From NCBI GenBank assembly GCA_020354155.1, contig CP070644.1:1966989-1980971 (forward strand): a DNA stretch of 13,983 bases, given 5' to 3'. The stretch is from Nitrospiraceae bacterium. GTDB lineage: Bacteria; Nitrospirota; Thermodesulfovibrionia; UBA6902. How positions within the stretch are numbered: position 1 is the stretch's first letter; every line of letters starts with the position of its first letter. The notes beneath the pieces were generated by a model, which did not search any database, was not told the DNA's origin, and was given only the letters and a program-made list of their open reading frames with translations. This document shows, piece by piece, positions 13,611 through 13,983 of this stretch. Position numbers and translations under genes: made by a program.

Positions 13611-13983
13611 TTATACATATGATGACAGTAGCTTATTCCCTATTTTTTGAATTTCTTTTTTGACTGAACGGTCACGAGCAGCTGAATAATTGACATTGCC
13701 CAGGACAGGAACTCCTCCCAGTTGTTCAATCAACCCGGGATTTGTTTTTTCAGGCAGACCCTTCCTGGTCTTCATTGACTCATTTATTACTACTCCAAGC
13801 ACCTCAAGACCATTGCTCCTGGCAGCAGCAATGGTCATTAACGTATGGTTGACCGTCCCAAGTCCCGGTCGTGCCACTACAATGACTGGTATATTCAGAT
13901 CCCTGATAAGATCAAGAAAAAGATATTTTTTATACACAGGCACCATAATACCACCAGCCCCTTCGACGATAACCAATTCATAT
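13611..13983 (-). CDS. bioD: dethiobiotin synthetase, N-terminal part off the right edge
   Basis: ATP-dependent closure of the ureido ring in biotin synthesis. Only the C-terminal 124 or so residues of about 220 are in the window; the P-loop lies beyond the right edge. The visible part begins in the strand ELVIVEGAGGIMVPV, which is characteristic of BioD, followed by PVIVVARPGLGTVNHTLMT and a VLGVVINES strand, and ends with the stop at 13611-13613. The first in-frame TTG or ATG inside this stretch is not a real start because the frame is open to the edge. CobQ/MinD-like proteins share the fold, but the VEGAGG and GTVNHTLMT motifs favour BioD. It is upstream of lipA in the same orientation. 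Confidence 0.9.
   Translation of the reverse strand, partial: YELVIVEGAGGIMVPVYKKYLFLDLIRDLNIPVIVVARPGLGTVNHTLMTIAAARSNGLEVLGVVINESMKTRKGLPEKTNPGLIEQLGGVPVLGNVNYSAARDRSVKKEIQKIGNKLLSSYV

Overview
The window reads as a stretch of ordinary chromosome from an anaerobic-type Gram-negative bacterium. The best guess is Nitrospirota or a deltaproteobacterial (Desulfobacterota) lineage. This rests on the gene set: an archaeal-type ApgM next to lysC and a CimA-type citramalate synthase, two kinds of threonine synthase, and TusA, ThiF and MoaD/ThiS-family sulfur-relay genes. It also rests on REP-like palindromes in the gaps. The phylum is inferred; there is no rRNA or tRNA gene in the window.

Left part (1-3507, minus strand, read right to left): apgM-like, then lysC, then cimA (cut by the left edge). 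This is an aspartate-family and isoleucine-precursor group. lysC makes aspartyl phosphate, CimA makes citramalate for 2-oxobutyrate, and the ApgM-like protein is either a phosphoglycerate mutase or, given its position, the missing homoserine kinase. From 3842 to 5316 on the plus strand lies a two-gene unit, an acyl carrier protein and a FabF-type ketoacyl synthase with overlapping stop and start. It is divergent from apgM. The divergent gap holds a credible promoter and a pair of tandem 11-bp boxes 21 bp apart.

Centre and right (5742-13983, minus strand): the transcription order is bioD (cut by the right edge), lipA, an AlaC-like aminotransferase, hom, tusA, thiF/moeB, a zinc-ribbon threonine-synthase paralogue, a MoaD/ThiS-like sulfur carrier, a stand-alone NIL-domain protein, and a second, canonical threonine synthase. 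hom, tusA and thiF are tightly coupled (TGACATG and TGATG junctions). Together with lysC this supplies homoserine and threonine and, interleaved with them, a complete-looking protein-thiocarboxylate sulfur relay: TusA, the ThiF E1 and a ubiquitin-like carrier whose Gly-Gly is masked by Ala-Val. The most interesting reading is that the relay feeds homocysteine synthesis, with the ThrC paralogue acting as the PLP enzyme on phosphohomoserine. That last step is a hypothesis; no MetY, MetZ or JAMM protease gene is present in the window.

Two copies of a paired-palindrome repeat (REPIN-like) lie in gaps at 5405-5496 and 8693-8796, in opposite orientation. One of them carries an extra 20-bp GC-rich palindrome inside one hairpin. 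No CRISPR array, insertion-sequence transposase, prophage gene, tRNA or rRNA was seen.
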